A DNA stretch of 20,000 nt from Neocallimastix lanati (nom. inval.). Lineage: Eukaryota > Neocallimastigomycota > Neocallimastigomycetes > Neocallimastigales > Neocallimastigaceae. A program made the translations under genes and the position numbers. This document shows positions 9,301 to 19,035 of this stretch, piece after piece. Numbering within the stretch: the first letter of the stretch is position 1; every line of letters begins with the position of its first letter. The stretch is from the NCBI GenBank assembly GCA_016946835.1, contig JACVTC010000150.1:137501-157500 (forward strand), in the 5' to 3' direction. A model generated the notes under the pieces. That model worked only from the letters and a program-made list of their open reading frames with translations, searched no databases and was not told the DNA's origin.

Positions 9301-10002
9301 AAAACTACCAAATTTTTATTATTGTTCTTTTTAATAAAATATAAATTTAATTTAATTTAATGTAAATAAACATAACATAAATTAAAATTGATTAATTAAG
9401 ATCAATTTATTTATTCAATATATAATTAATTTACTGTTGTTAAAATAAAACTCATTACTCAATATATATTCATTTATTTACTTTATCTATATTAATATAA
9501 TTTAGTACAATACACTCTTTCTAAACTAAATAGAATCCAAAGACAAGTTTACATATTTAGAATAAATAATAATACTAATTTCATATATTTCAAATATTTA
9601 CTATTAATATTTATTTTAATATTTAATGAATCGAAAAAAAATTATTTTTTGACATTTTCATTACTGTTTTACATACTGTTTCATTATTATTTAATATGAA
9701 AAAATTGTATACATAAATATATTTAATTATAATATTATTTAAAAATATATTTATTATGTTTAATGAATTTTTTATTTTATTTTCTAATGAAAAATATAAA
9801 TATTAATAATTTTAAATATATAACAATTAAATAAATTAGTAATAAATAAAAAAAAATATACACATGAATATTTTAATAAATAATATATAATAAACTATTT
9901 ATTTTTTTTAATGGTATTAATATATAATCAATGAAAAGGGTAAAAATAATTAAATGAGATAAATATAGTATAATCTAGAAAATTAATTAAATTATTAAAC
10001 AA
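9301..10002. other. Intergenic, 3' flank of the 656-aa CotH gene
   Basis: No gene, RNA gene or clear repeat seen; AT-rich throughout. The transcript end of the CotH gene must fall in the part near 10002, but no poly(A) signal stands out. Confidence 0.5.
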
Positions 10003-11973
10003 TCATATTATAGTATTCATGCATATTATAGATATTAAAGTTAAAAATATTGATGAAAAATGTGCTAAAACACTTTTGATTGATATTTTTTTGAAGGAAG
10101 AAGCACAATTAGCGATAGAAGTATTTATTTCATCATAGTCATATATAGAAGCATATTTAGGTTTAGTATATCCTAAGGGTCCAACTGGAACAGTTTCATT
10201 TTGTTTAGGTGCATCAATAGAATAATCTTCTGAAGTATATCTCACACGATATCTTACAAAAGTTTTTAATGGCATTGGAACTACTAATAAATTTTTTTCA
10301 TCTGTAACAGAAAATACAAAAAATTCAATATTATAAATTTTTCCTATCTTGCCATTGAAATTTACTCTACTTAATAATAAATCCCATTCAATATCACTAT
10401 ATATCATTTGAATTAATGAATCAATATAAGCATAAAGAGTTGGCACATTAAAAGCACTTTTTACTGTATCGCATATAATAGTTTCAATTCTTTTTGAATA
10501 TTTATTATAATCTACTTCCAAAAGTTTAGTAAGTGGTTGACGAACAGGATCTATTTCTGAATTATAAGTTGATTGATTATAAAAATTATCTTTTATTTGA
10601 GATGAAAAACCGTCGGATCCAAAAGTAAAATGAAAATCAGTACTAACAAAATACCATCGATAATCATTTTTTTCTTTATTAGCTGCTTTATAAAGATAAT
10701 AATTATTTCCCCAATATAAATAATTATCTACTCCTTGACATAAATAATCTAAAACAAGACTTCGTAATAATGATTCTACGTGGAAAACTTCATTTTCAAA
10801 AGTATCCAAATTTAATTTTGTTAAATCATTAATTTTTTTGAATAAGGGAATTAATTGAGATCTTTTAGCTTTCTCATTATATTCTTCAATTGGTATATTA
10901 TTTTTTTTACAATATGAACTTTTTTTCAATTCATATGCTTTATATTCTAAACTGTCAGCATCAACATCTTCTCCATAATATACCATATTACCTACACTAG
11001 TCATAATGTTATCCACTTTAAATAGCAGAGCATCATCCTTTTTATTATATCCATTTCCATTATTTAATACTTCTTTCATAAAATTATAATTAGAAATATG
11101 ATCTACTAAAGTAAAGAAACCAATACTTTTTTCATTAATAATTAAACGAGTAAATGTACATCCTTGACTAGGTATTCCCATAGCATCCGCTAAACTATAA
11201 ACTAACTTTTCACGAATATAAGAGGAATCAGCTTGATTTGCTCTTAATTTTAATGCCTTCCTTTTGTAAAGGCCTTCTCCATTATGATCTTCAATATCTG
11301 TTATTTTATAACTTAGTTTACGATTAGTAATGGAACGATCACCACTAAGATTTAATGAAACTTCTGGGAATACCTTAACAGCATAAGGAGATATATATAT
11401 CATACGAGCTTTTAAATCATCTAATCCTTTAGATGGTTTAGAATGATATTTATCTAATAAATCACTATTTGTCTGATCTAATTGAAGTACAATAGTTGAA
11501 ACAAAACGATCATCAAATAGTTCAGATGGTTCAGTATAATTAAACTTTTTATATACTCTTGGAATATATTTAAGTTCATAAAAATCATGTTTTCTTTTAA
11601 AAATGTGATTATAGGTACTGAAATCGGAAGTATTAAAATAATGAATTCTTTCAAACTCTTCTTCATCTATAACAATTGTACTACTCTCTTTTTCATATAC
11701 TCCAAAATGATATTTAATTTCATCATAACCAGAAAAAGTACTTTTTGGCATCTTATAGGAATAAAGAGGATAAAAATCAAGTTCCATTAAATATTTTTTT
11801 CCTTCATATATTAAATAGACATCAAAATTTTTTTCAGTAAATACAAGTACGTTAAATTTAAATTCATTTTGAGTGGTTTCTCTTTTCAATTTAGATGATG
11901 AATATGAATAAATTCCATTATTAAAAAATAATAAAAAATAGCATATAATAATTAATATTTTAAAAATTTTCAT
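10003..11973 (-). CDS. CotH kinase-family protein, secreted, probably GPI-anchored
   Basis: 656 aa, single exon. I use the ATG at 11973 (MKIFKILIIICYF); the open frame runs four codons further up, but only to a TTG. Residues about 1-25 are a signal peptide. The CotH region runs about 150-540: TRLIINEKSIGFFTL, an ALKLRAN motif (Lys 242, Arg 244), IREKL (Arg 254), VDNYLYWGNNYYLY with Asp 416 in the place of the family's catalytic Asp, and STDFHFTFG with Asp 446 as the DFD-like metal-binding residue. The last 25 or so residues are hydrophobic after a small-residue patch (NCASS), as in a GPI signal. Known of the family: Bacillus CotH phosphorylates spore coat proteins; Rhizopus CotH proteins are surface-exposed; gut fungi carry many copies. 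This copy keeps the expected active-site residues, so kinase activity is plausible. It is a paralogue of the N-terminal half of the gene at 2167-6885. No intron is seen, unlike the paralogue. Confidence 0.93.
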   Translation of the reverse strand: MKIFKILIIICYFLLFFNNGIYSYSSSKLKRETTQNEFKFNVLVFTEKNFDVYLIYEGKKYLMELDFYPLYSYKMPKSTFSGYDEIKYHFGVYEKESSTIVIDEEEFERIHYFNTSDFSTYNHIFKRKHDFYELKYIPRVYKKFNYTEPSELFDDRFVSTIVLQLDQTNSDLLDKYHSKPSKGLDDLKARMIYISPYAVKVFPEVSLNLSGDRSITNRKLSYKITDIEDHNGEGLYKRKALKLRANQADSSYIREKLVYSLADAMGIPSQGCTFTRLIINEKSIGFFTLVDHISNYNFMKEVLNNGNGYNKKDDALLFKVDNIMTSVGNMVYYGEDVDADSLEYKAYELKKSSYCKKNNIPIEEYNEKAKRSQLIPLFKKINDLTKLNLDTFENEVFHVESLLRSLVLDYLCQGVDNYLYWGNNYYLYKAANKEKNDYRWYFVSTDFHFTFGSDGFSSQIKDNFYNQSTYNSEIDPVRQPLTKLLEVDYNKYSKRIETIICDTVKSAFNVPTLYAYIDSLIQMIYSDIEWDLLLSRVNFNGKIGKIYNIEFFVFSVTDEKNLLVVPMPLKTFVRYRVRYTSEDYSIDAPKQNETVPVGPLGYTKPKYASIYDYDEINTSIANCASSFKKISIKSVLAHFSSIFLTLISIICMNTII

Positions 11974-12173
11974 AACTCTTAACAATATTATTAAAATATG
12001 ATCAGGAAATAATCAAATTAATTTAAAAAAAAAATGGTTGTTATTTACTAAAAAAAAAATTAACCTTAATTATCTTTTTTATGAATTATATCTAATATTT
12101 ATATTTTTTTTATAAAATGACATAAATTTTATTATTTTATTATTCTAAATATAGATGATTATATTTTATAAAT
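11974..12173. other. 5' flank of the CotH gene
   Basis: About 200 bp of AT-rich sequence between the start codon and the minisatellite. The promoter and 5' leader probably lie here, but no element can be singled out. Confidence 0.45.
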
Positions 12174-12675
12174 ATATATTTAATAGAATATAATCATATA
12201 TATTAATAAAATATATTAATATATATTAATATATTTTATTGATTCATCAAAAAACTTTTCAAATTTTTAATTTGTAATATATTAATATATATTTAATAGA
12301 ATATAATCATATATATTAATGGAATATATTAATATATTTTATTGATTCATAAAAAAAACTTTTCAAATTTTAATTTGTAATATATTAATATATATTTAAT
12401 AGAATATAATCATATATATTAATGGAATATATTAATATATTTTATTGATTCATCAAAAAAACTTTGCAGATTTTTAATTCTTAATATATTAATATATTTA
12501 ATAGAATATAATCATATATATTAAAATAATATATATATATATATTTTGATTCAAAAAAAAAAGACAACTTTGCAGATTTTTAATTTTTAATATATTAATA
12601 TATATTTAATAGAATATAATCATATATATTAATGGAATATATTAATATATTTTATTGATTCAAAAAAAAAAACTT
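12174..12675. repeat. Minisatellite, five copies of a unit of about 104 bp
   Basis: Units start near 12174, 12287, 12390, 12492 and 12600, each with atttaatagaatataatcat, then atattaatggaatatattaa, ttttattgattca, an A run, aactttt(c/g)ca(a/g)att and a run of TTAATATATTAA type. Spacings are 102-113 bp; unit 4 is the most diverged. Many TTAATATATTAA palindromes lie inside. It sits about 200 bp upstream of the CotH start codon. Confidence 0.92.
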
Positions 12676-13499
12676 TTGTTAGTATGTAATGCCATTAATT
12701 TTGGAAAATTTATACGACTTTATTATTAAAGAAAACTTTCATTTAAAATTAATTTATATGTCATTTATTTATTGAATATATTTTGATTAATAATTAAATT
12801 CTTAATATGAAAGTTTTTATTATAAATTTGTAATTGTAAAAATTCAGTTAAATTAAAAATGTTTATATTTTAACATTTATTTTTTTTTTTTAATGCAATT
12901 GATTTTTTTTTTTTTTGATTTTAAAACAATATATATATTAACATTTAAAAATTTAATTGTTAACTCATGACATTAAAGTTTTTTAAATTCCAAGAATTTT
13001 TTAAGAATTAAAAAAGAATTGAATTAATTTAAAAGTATTTATGGTGATATTAACAAAATTAGAAATAAAAATATTATAAACATAAATAGTAAAAACAAAT
13101 TTAGCAAAAAAAAAAAAAAAAAAAAATTGGATATGGGGCATATTGAAAAGTTGCATTTCTTGCTTTGCCTATATATTAATGTAATTCAATACCAGAAATT
13201 TTTAATATATTTTTAATACAATTATAAATAAATAAATAAATAAATAAATAAATTATGAATCAGTATTTGAAATAAATAAAAATTGTATTAATTATAACAT
13301 AATAAAATATTTTAAATATTTTCTTAATCACTATGATAACAAAAAAAAAAAAAAAAAAAAAAACCGAAAATTTAATATTAATTTATTTATAATAAATAAT
13401 TATATGTATATGATAAAAACAAATAATAAATAATTAAATATAAATAATAAATAATTATATAAATATTTTATTTTATATTCTATTTTTTTTTTTTTTTAA
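12676..13499. other. Intergenic with simple repeats
   Basis: No gene. It contains a solo aagttgcatttcttgctttg at 13148-13167, resembling the ends of the MITE-like element at 14704, an (AAAT)n run at 13225-13253 and A runs at 13107-13126 and 13340-13363. Confidence 0.55.
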
Positions 13500-13705
13500 T
13501 AGACTGAAGACTTATGTCTCTCCCATATATTAATATGGATGTATGTTTAATTACCATACCGGTAGGCGTCGACGCTCGTAATTCCCCATAAGCAAAGAAA
13601 CTCCAATAGAGAAGCAATCTACCCGATTCTCAAGGGAAAGCAGAGCCCACTATAGGTGGCTGGAAACTATACTCCTCTCAAACAAGGCTTACGCAAAAGG
13701 AATAT
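13500..13705. other. GC-rich island, candidate structured RNA or relic
   Basis: This is the only long stretch outside the two genes with near-balanced base composition. It has several possible hairpins on the plus strand: AGAC-uuau-GUCU (13508-13520), AATTAC..GTAATT enclosing ACCGGT and a gcgtcgacgc palindrome (about 13550-13586), GAGAA..TTCTC (13609-13632), and AGCCCAC-uauag-GUGGCU (13645-13662). It does not match tRNA, 5S, U1, U2, U4, U5, U6, SRP or group I/II intron core motifs as I know them. The 3' part (AAACAAGGCUUACG) faintly recalls the RNase P 3' region, too weak to call. All frames are open for 25-45 codons, expected from composition alone. It could equally be a fragment of a transposon or transferred DNA. 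Confidence 0.4.
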
Positions 13706-14703
13706 ATAAAAAAATATAACATTTATTTAAAGATTTTTAACTATAGCATATATAATTAAATTGCTAATGTTCAACATAATATTTAGACTTTGTACAGTAA
13801 AGTATTATAAATATTAATAATAATGTTTGGTTATGTAATAACTTGTATATAAAATATAAAAAAGAAAATTATTTTATATGATTATTATTATTATTATTAG
13901 GAGTTTTTTTAAAGATTTTATTGAATTATAAAATAAAAATAAATAAATTTTAATTATGTACTAATACATTTTTGTAGTGTAAAAATATATTTTATATTGA
14001 CTTCTTAACATAAATATATTTATTTAAATATTTAATTAAATATTTTATTATAAATGGAAAAAAAAAATATGAATATTAAAATAATGTGAAACTAATCGAG
14101 GAAAAGGTCAAATTATTATTAACAAAAAATGTAAATTTAATTTTTTCATCTAAAAAAAAAAAAAAAAAAAACAAAGATAATTATAAAGTATATAGATGTA
14201 CTGAATAAAACTTTAAATAAGTTCATTCATTATAATAATATGTATTTTTTAACAGCTATTATTACATCTATTTATTATATTAGTAATTTATTTATTTGTT
14301 CATTTAAGTTTAACAAATAATTTTGTCATTCTCTAATAAATGCACATACTATATATATTAACATAAAATTAATTCTGATTTAGCAATTTTCTGTAAAAGA
14401 TTGATCTTATCTTAATGAATTCATTATAGTATTCAATTATTAACCAATAACAATTAGAACAAATCATTTCTGTCTATTTTTATTATTTTTCTAGATTATT
14501 TTATTCTACTTTCTTCTATTATATTTAAACCATCGGTATTTTAATGTTTTCCCGATTCTACTAATAGGTTTTTACTTGAAATATTTAATGACCGATAGGT
14601 ATAGATTATTGGTCGAATTCTTGTATAGATTTTTTCTTCTAATCTTTTCCTAAACAATTGATTTGTTAAGATTAGAAACAAATTGGGAGTGGTACATTCC
14701 TCC
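13706..14703. other. Intergenic, AT-rich
   Basis: No gene seen. The part at 14520-14700 is less simple and has an exact 10-bp inverted repeat (ttctaatctt / aagattagaa, about 14636-14681) and a weaker one around gaccgatagg / attattggtc. Confidence 0.5.
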
Positions 14704-15046
14704 AAGTTGCATTTCGCCATACGGCGTATTATTATAATGTTGCATTTGAAAATTATTATGAATAAATAAATAAAATATTATTAATATTGATGTTATTTAA
14801 ATATTAAAAAAAAGTAAATAAATAAATATTATTAATATTGATATTATTTATTTTCTCAAAGTAAATATTTAAATATTAAAAAAAAAAATAAATAATATTA
14901 AAATAATAGTGATTATTAAATAAATATTATAAATATATTTTTTATAATTAAATATTTGCAAATAATAAAAAGAGTTGCATTTCATATAGTGGCGTATTAG
15001 TAAAAATTTGCTTTTTAATGACACGCCACTTGGCGAAATGCAACTT
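14704..15046. mobile_element. MITE-like element with terminal inverted repeats
   Basis: The left end, aagttgcatttcgccatacg then gcgtatta, matches the reverse complement of the right end (aagttgcatttcgccaagtg then gcgtgtcatta): 16 identical bases, then a few mismatches over about 31 bp. A third copy in left-end orientation lies inside at 14974 (gttgcatttcatatagtggc), so 14974-15044 is itself a fold-back. A fourth, short copy (gttgcatttgaaaatt) is at 14739. The interior has two direct copies of attattaatattgat(g/a)ttattt followed by A runs. No ORF is long enough for a transposase and no clear target-site duplication is seen. Confidence 0.65.
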
Positions 15047-16139
15047 TCCCAAACAAATTTATTAAAATTTAACATTTATTTAAAAATATTAAGAAACGAC
15101 TCCTGAGTTACTATTTGAAAAATCAAGGGATATTATTATAACAAACTTTAATAATAATTCAATTTATATAATTTTAAATCATTTTCTATAATTCTTTTCT
15201 ATATTATTTTGTATTTTATCTCTTTAAGATTATCAATAAAATATTTTCAAAATGTTAATTAAATATATTATCAAGTTTATATTAAAGCGATTTTAATTTA
15301 AATAAAACTTTCAAGTATTTGCTATTTTTTTTTTTGAAATAAATTATAATTTAGATAAGTATAGTAAGTTCTCAATTTAATAATATTTAATTAGTAAATT
15401 GCCATTAATAAATCCATTAATTTAATTTCCTTAATAGAATTATTATGGAAAGTTGTTACAATTCATATATTCCCAAATAATTGGGTAAAAACTACTATAG
15501 TTAATAACATAAAAAAAATTTAAATAGAAAAAAAAATTCGGTTTTAAAAGGTTTATTATTATTATTATTTTTTTAATCAGTTTTACTTTCTTTAAATTAA
15601 TTAATTTTTTTTTTATTTTTATTTTATTTAAGTTAAATGAACTTATTGGGGTTACTTGACAAATAATAATTAGTAAAATATTTAATTATAAGCAATACTA
15701 AAACTATTAATTAAAATCTGTTTCAACGGAATAATCTTAAATACTCTAATTAACTTCTTCTTATTTTAAGAAATATTATTTTTATTATAATAATTTCTAA
15801 CAATTATATTTTTATAGTAATTTTTATATTTTAGAATATCATAAATTAGTCTTTTGATAGTCCTAAGATATTCTACTAAAACAAAACAATATTAAATTAA
15901 TTCTTAACAATAACAATCATAATACAAATATTTATATCATTAATTTTAGTCATAATAAATAATATTATTAGTTGAGTATTACTTTATATAATAATTTAGT
16001 ATTAGAATATATAGTTTTATTTAAAAAATTCATCAATTAAAACAACAGTAATTAAATAGTCATTAGTTATAAATTATACTAAAAATTTAATTTTCATTTA
16101 ATATTTTGTTGCTAGTCATATTTTTGTTTCTTAATAGAT
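15047..16139. other. Intergenic, AT-rich
   Basis: No gene, RNA gene or notable repeat seen in about 1.1 kb. Confidence 0.5.
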
Positions 16140-16559
16140 TTTTGTTTTTTCAGTCTTATCTTTATTTGTTTTCATATTTACTTTTTTTCATTTTCTTTTG
16201 TTGATGAATTATTATAATTGTTATTTTCTTTATTACTTAGTTCTACTATAAATAGAATCATTAATATTTTGATTATCACTTTTTGAATTGCATAATTTCC
16301 TTCTTCTTGCATCTTTAATATATTTCTTCTACTGTTTGATTATTCTTGTCTTTGGTTCATTTAATATTTAAAGTTTTAACTATGAATTTATTTATTTAAT
16401 TTATTAGTAAATGTATTTTTCTCTTTTGTGCAGTAAAAAATATACCTTTTATAGTTTTTGCTTTCAGTACCACTTTCATCTTTGTTTTGCAATTTTTTTG
16501 TTATACTGGAGATCACGTACTCCCAATAATTAATTTAAATGATTTTCATCAACGTCAGG

Positions 16560-16601
16560 GCAATCTTCTATTTTATGTCTTTTGCATTAGCATTGATCGC
16601 A
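16560..16601 (-). other. CCHC zinc knuckle remnant
   Basis: The minus strand reads C-DQ-C-(stop)CKR-H-KIED-C, exact CX2CX4HX4C spacing with all four metal ligands kept and one TAA in the first gap. The surrounding frame is acidic afterwards (PDVDENHLN). It lies in the Gag-like pseudogene. Confidence 0.65.
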
Positions 16602-17041
16602 GAAATTAATTTTTTTTTTTTAATTTTTCCAATTTCCTTTGTAATTATCGTTTAATTCATCAGAAATAAGTTGAGGGTACTTTAAGGCATTTACTCTTTG
16701 TTCAATTCCTTTAATTAATTTCATCTCTTGATTGTATTTTAAACCGATTATTAGAATTATCAGAACTATTATAATTGTTATTATAATTACTATAATTATC
16801 ATTATAATTATTATTACTTTATTTACTATTGTGATTATTATTATTATTCTTTTTAATTTTTATCGTTTCTTTGATTAAAAATATGAACATATTTATCTCT
16901 ATAAATTATTATTATTACTTTTATGATGATTATAATAATATTAGTTTTTTTTTTAATTCATTTTTATTATATTAATTTATATTATTTTAGTATTTGAGTT
17001 TAACATTTTATTTTTATTTTTATTTTCTTCGATTAAAGCAA

Positions 17042-17044
<3 letters not shown>

Positions 17045-17085
<41 letters not shown>
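17045..17085. repeat. 41-base T homopolymer
   Basis: The longest uninterrupted homopolymer noticed in the window, inside the Gag-like pseudogene. Its length is likely unreliable in assembly. Confidence 0.9.
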
Positions 17086-17088
<3 letters not shown>

Positions 17089-17599
17089 GACGTTATTTTT
17101 ATTACTTCTTGTAAAGTTGTCGGTTCTTCTTCTAACAAAGCTTCAAAAATTTATATCTCAATTACTGAAAACATTAATATGATAGGAAGTGATTACTTAA
17201 TCACTAATTTTTAATTTTTTTATTTTATTATTTTATTACATAAAGTATTAAATCCTACATCAAAATTCAGAAATATTTTCTTCCTTTCATATAGTACCAG
17301 TAGATAATTCTAACAAATTAGTATTATTGGATGTAAATTTTCTAAAAATGTTCTTTTAGATTATTAATGATTGTAGGGTAATCATCTGGTGTAGATCTAT
17401 TTAATTCTTGCTATGTTAGTAGTTAAGGATATTAAATATTCAATTTTCTCCTTATCTTCTACTTTATTAGATTCCCACCACCGTTCAAACATGAATCTCC
17501 ATTCATCGAAGAATATTTTATCTTCTCCTAATATAGATAATCTTTTAAAAGTTATTGCTTTAATTTCATTTTCCATTTTAATAATTTATTTATAATTAT

Positions 17600-18240
17600 T
17601 TATTTATTATTTTTATTAAGTAAATGTAGAGATTTTTTGAGGTTTTGAGCTATATTCGTCAGGTCAAGATGTTTTTATTAATTATAACAATTAAAATTAA
17701 AATAAATTATTACAGACGAAGTTTATAAATTAATTAAGAAATTCAATAATTAAAATTTATGTTTTATTAGAATCTTTTATTTAATATTTTAATAATATTA
17801 TAAAAATTATTTATTTAATTTTTATTCTAAAAATTAAATTTTAAAATGAAATTGCCAATAACGAAATTTAATTTCAATTGATCTATTAATGAATTTCAAT
17901 TATAAATCCATTAATATCTGTGACATAAGAATTATAATAAAATTTAATAAAAATTTAAAAATTATTTAAGTTAAAAATCTAACTTAATTATAAAATAGAA
18001 AAAGGAAGAAACTAATAATTAAAAGTATTGATTCATCATTTGCTGATAGTAATAAATATTTTTCTATACTTTTATTCATTATTTCTCTCATTATTAAACA
18101 TTATTTCTCTTATTTTTTTATTTGTTTATTTTTATGTTTAATTATCGCAAATAGCATAAAATTTCACAAAAATATAAATATGTGTAAATTTTATAAATTT
18201 GTTCATCATTATTATTATAAGTAATAAAATTATTAATACT
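17600..18240. other. Intergenic, AT-rich
   Basis: No gene seen. It flanks the 5' end of the Gag-like pseudogene, where a 5' LTR might be expected, but I see no terminal repeat matching sequence on the other side. Confidence 0.45.
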
Positions 18241-18254
18241 AATAATAGTCAAAT

Positions 18255-18487
18255 TAATGATAAAATAAATAATAATAATAATAAAATAAATAAAAATAAT
18301 AATATAAAATAAAAATAATAATAAAATAGATAAAAATAATAGTAAAATAAATAAAAATAATAATAAAATAAATGAAAAAAATAATAAAATAAATAAAAAA
18401 TAATAATAAAATAAATAAAAAATAATAATAAAATAAATAAAAAATAATAATAAAATAAATAAAAATATTAATTAAAATAAACAAAAT
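18255..18487. repeat. A/T minisatellite based on AAATAAATAAAAATAATAAT
   Basis: Irregular tandem units of about 20-22 bp (aaaataaataaaaaataata and variants), about eleven copies, more regular in the 3' half. The open frame across it on the minus strand (Phe/Tyr/Ile only) is a product of the repeat and not a gene. Confidence 0.88.
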
Positions 18488-18599
18488 AATTTTTTTTTTT
18501 TTTTTTTTGATTTGATCTACTATTATCCCTTTTATAATTTATTACTTAAATTAAGATAATAGAATAAAATTGATCATTTTATGTTTTTTAGAAAGCTGG

Positions 18600-18778
18600 A
18601 GATCTTTAACTTCATTTATTTTTTTTTTTTTTTTTTTTTTTTTTTGTAAAAAAACACATAATTAATGAAACAAAAATAAATATTGCTTGTCTAAATTAGA
18701 ACATAACAATTTTTTAAAATAGTAATATGAAATAAAAGTTAATTGTTCAAAATAAATAATGTTATAAATGAATTTAGT

Positions 18779-18809
<31 letters not shown>

Positions 18810-18873
18810 TTTATTTTATATAGCATAACTTCTTGAGTTGACTAAACGTATGATCAAAATCATAAGGTCAGAA
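18600..18873. other. Intergenic with T and A runs
   Basis: No gene. T run at 18618-18645 and A run at 18779-18804, with a slightly more complex piece at 18820-18875 that I cannot assign. Confidence 0.45.
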
Positions 18874-18940
18874 GAAATTAATTTAAATTAAATTAATTTA
18901 TATTAAATTAAATTAAATTAAATTAAGTTAAATTAAAAAA
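18874..18940. repeat. AATTA/AAATT pentanucleotide repeat
   Basis: Tandem aaatt units, about ten, with minor interruptions (aaattaatttaaattaaatt, later aattaaattaagttaaatt). Confidence 0.85.
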
Positions 18941-18952
18941 AAAAAAAACAAA

Positions 18953-19035
18953 TACCAAGGTACAAAAAAAATCATTTCATAAAGTACAAAAAATACAAGT
19001 ACCAAGGTACCAGAAAAAAACAATTACCAAGGTAC
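18953..19035. repeat. Three copies of the palindrome-like TACCAAGGTAC
   Basis: The 11-mer occurs at 18953-18963, 19000-19010 and 19025-19035, followed each time by aaaa or cagaaaa; a degenerate half-copy (aaagtacaaaaaa) lies at 18981-18993. Each copy is a short interrupted palindrome (TACC..GGTA). Confidence 0.85.

Larger units (their letters stand above)
16140..17576 (-). pseudogene. Decayed retrotransposon Gag-like gene with zinc knuckle
   Basis: The minus strand opens with ATG at 17576: MENEIKAITFKRLSILGEDK, then FFDEWRFMFERWWES, EDKEKIEYLISLTTNIARIK, stop at about 17398. This is the pattern of retrotransposon Gag cores (FxGE..F.EW...FE....W.D..K..YL). The next frame continues NRSTPDDYPTIINNLKEHF. 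At 17147-17085, LLEEEPTTLQEVIKITSI follows, then a 41-base A run (minus strand). At 16601-16560 comes CDQC-stop-CKRHKIEDC, the CX2CX4HX4C zinc knuckle of Gag proteins with a TAA inside. Upstream in that frame are QRVNALKYPQLISDELNDNY and one more stop. Further down, MQEEGNYAIQ and an Asn-rich tail remain near 16300-16200. At least one frameshift and several stops make it non-functional. No reverse transcriptase or integrase remains in the window, and LTRs cannot be delimited. A host-derived Gag-like gene is the alternative. Confidence 0.6.

Noticed and set aside
10003-11985. Start of the 656-aa CotH protein at the TTG four codons upstream
   Set aside because: A eukaryotic gene should use ATG, and the ATG at 11973 directly precedes a good signal peptide.
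12174-12675. CRISPR array
   Set aside because: Units are about 104 bp with no unique spacers, and the window is eukaryotic; it is a minisatellite.
13500-13705. tRNA, rRNA, spliceosomal RNA or hammerhead ribozyme in the GC-rich block
   Set aside because: CTGAAGA resembles the hammerhead CUGANGA, but no stem II plus GAAA follows. No A/B boxes, rRNA or snRNA core motifs were found on either strand.
14869-15075. 68-codon minus-strand frame
   Set aside because: It runs through the MITE-like repeats and A/T runs, with no protein-like composition.
16560-16802. Stop-codon reassignment of TAA to explain the interrupted zinc knuckle
   Set aside because: The intact fusion gene ends in tandem TAA codons and both genes have no internal TAA, so TAA is a stop here. 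Decay explains the interruptions.
17413-17595. 60-codon plus-strand frame
   Set aside because: Antisense shadow of the Gag-like coding segment at 17398-17576.
18254-18484. 76-codon minus-strand frame
   Set aside because: Entirely a product of the A/T minisatellite (Phe, Tyr, Ile, Leu only).
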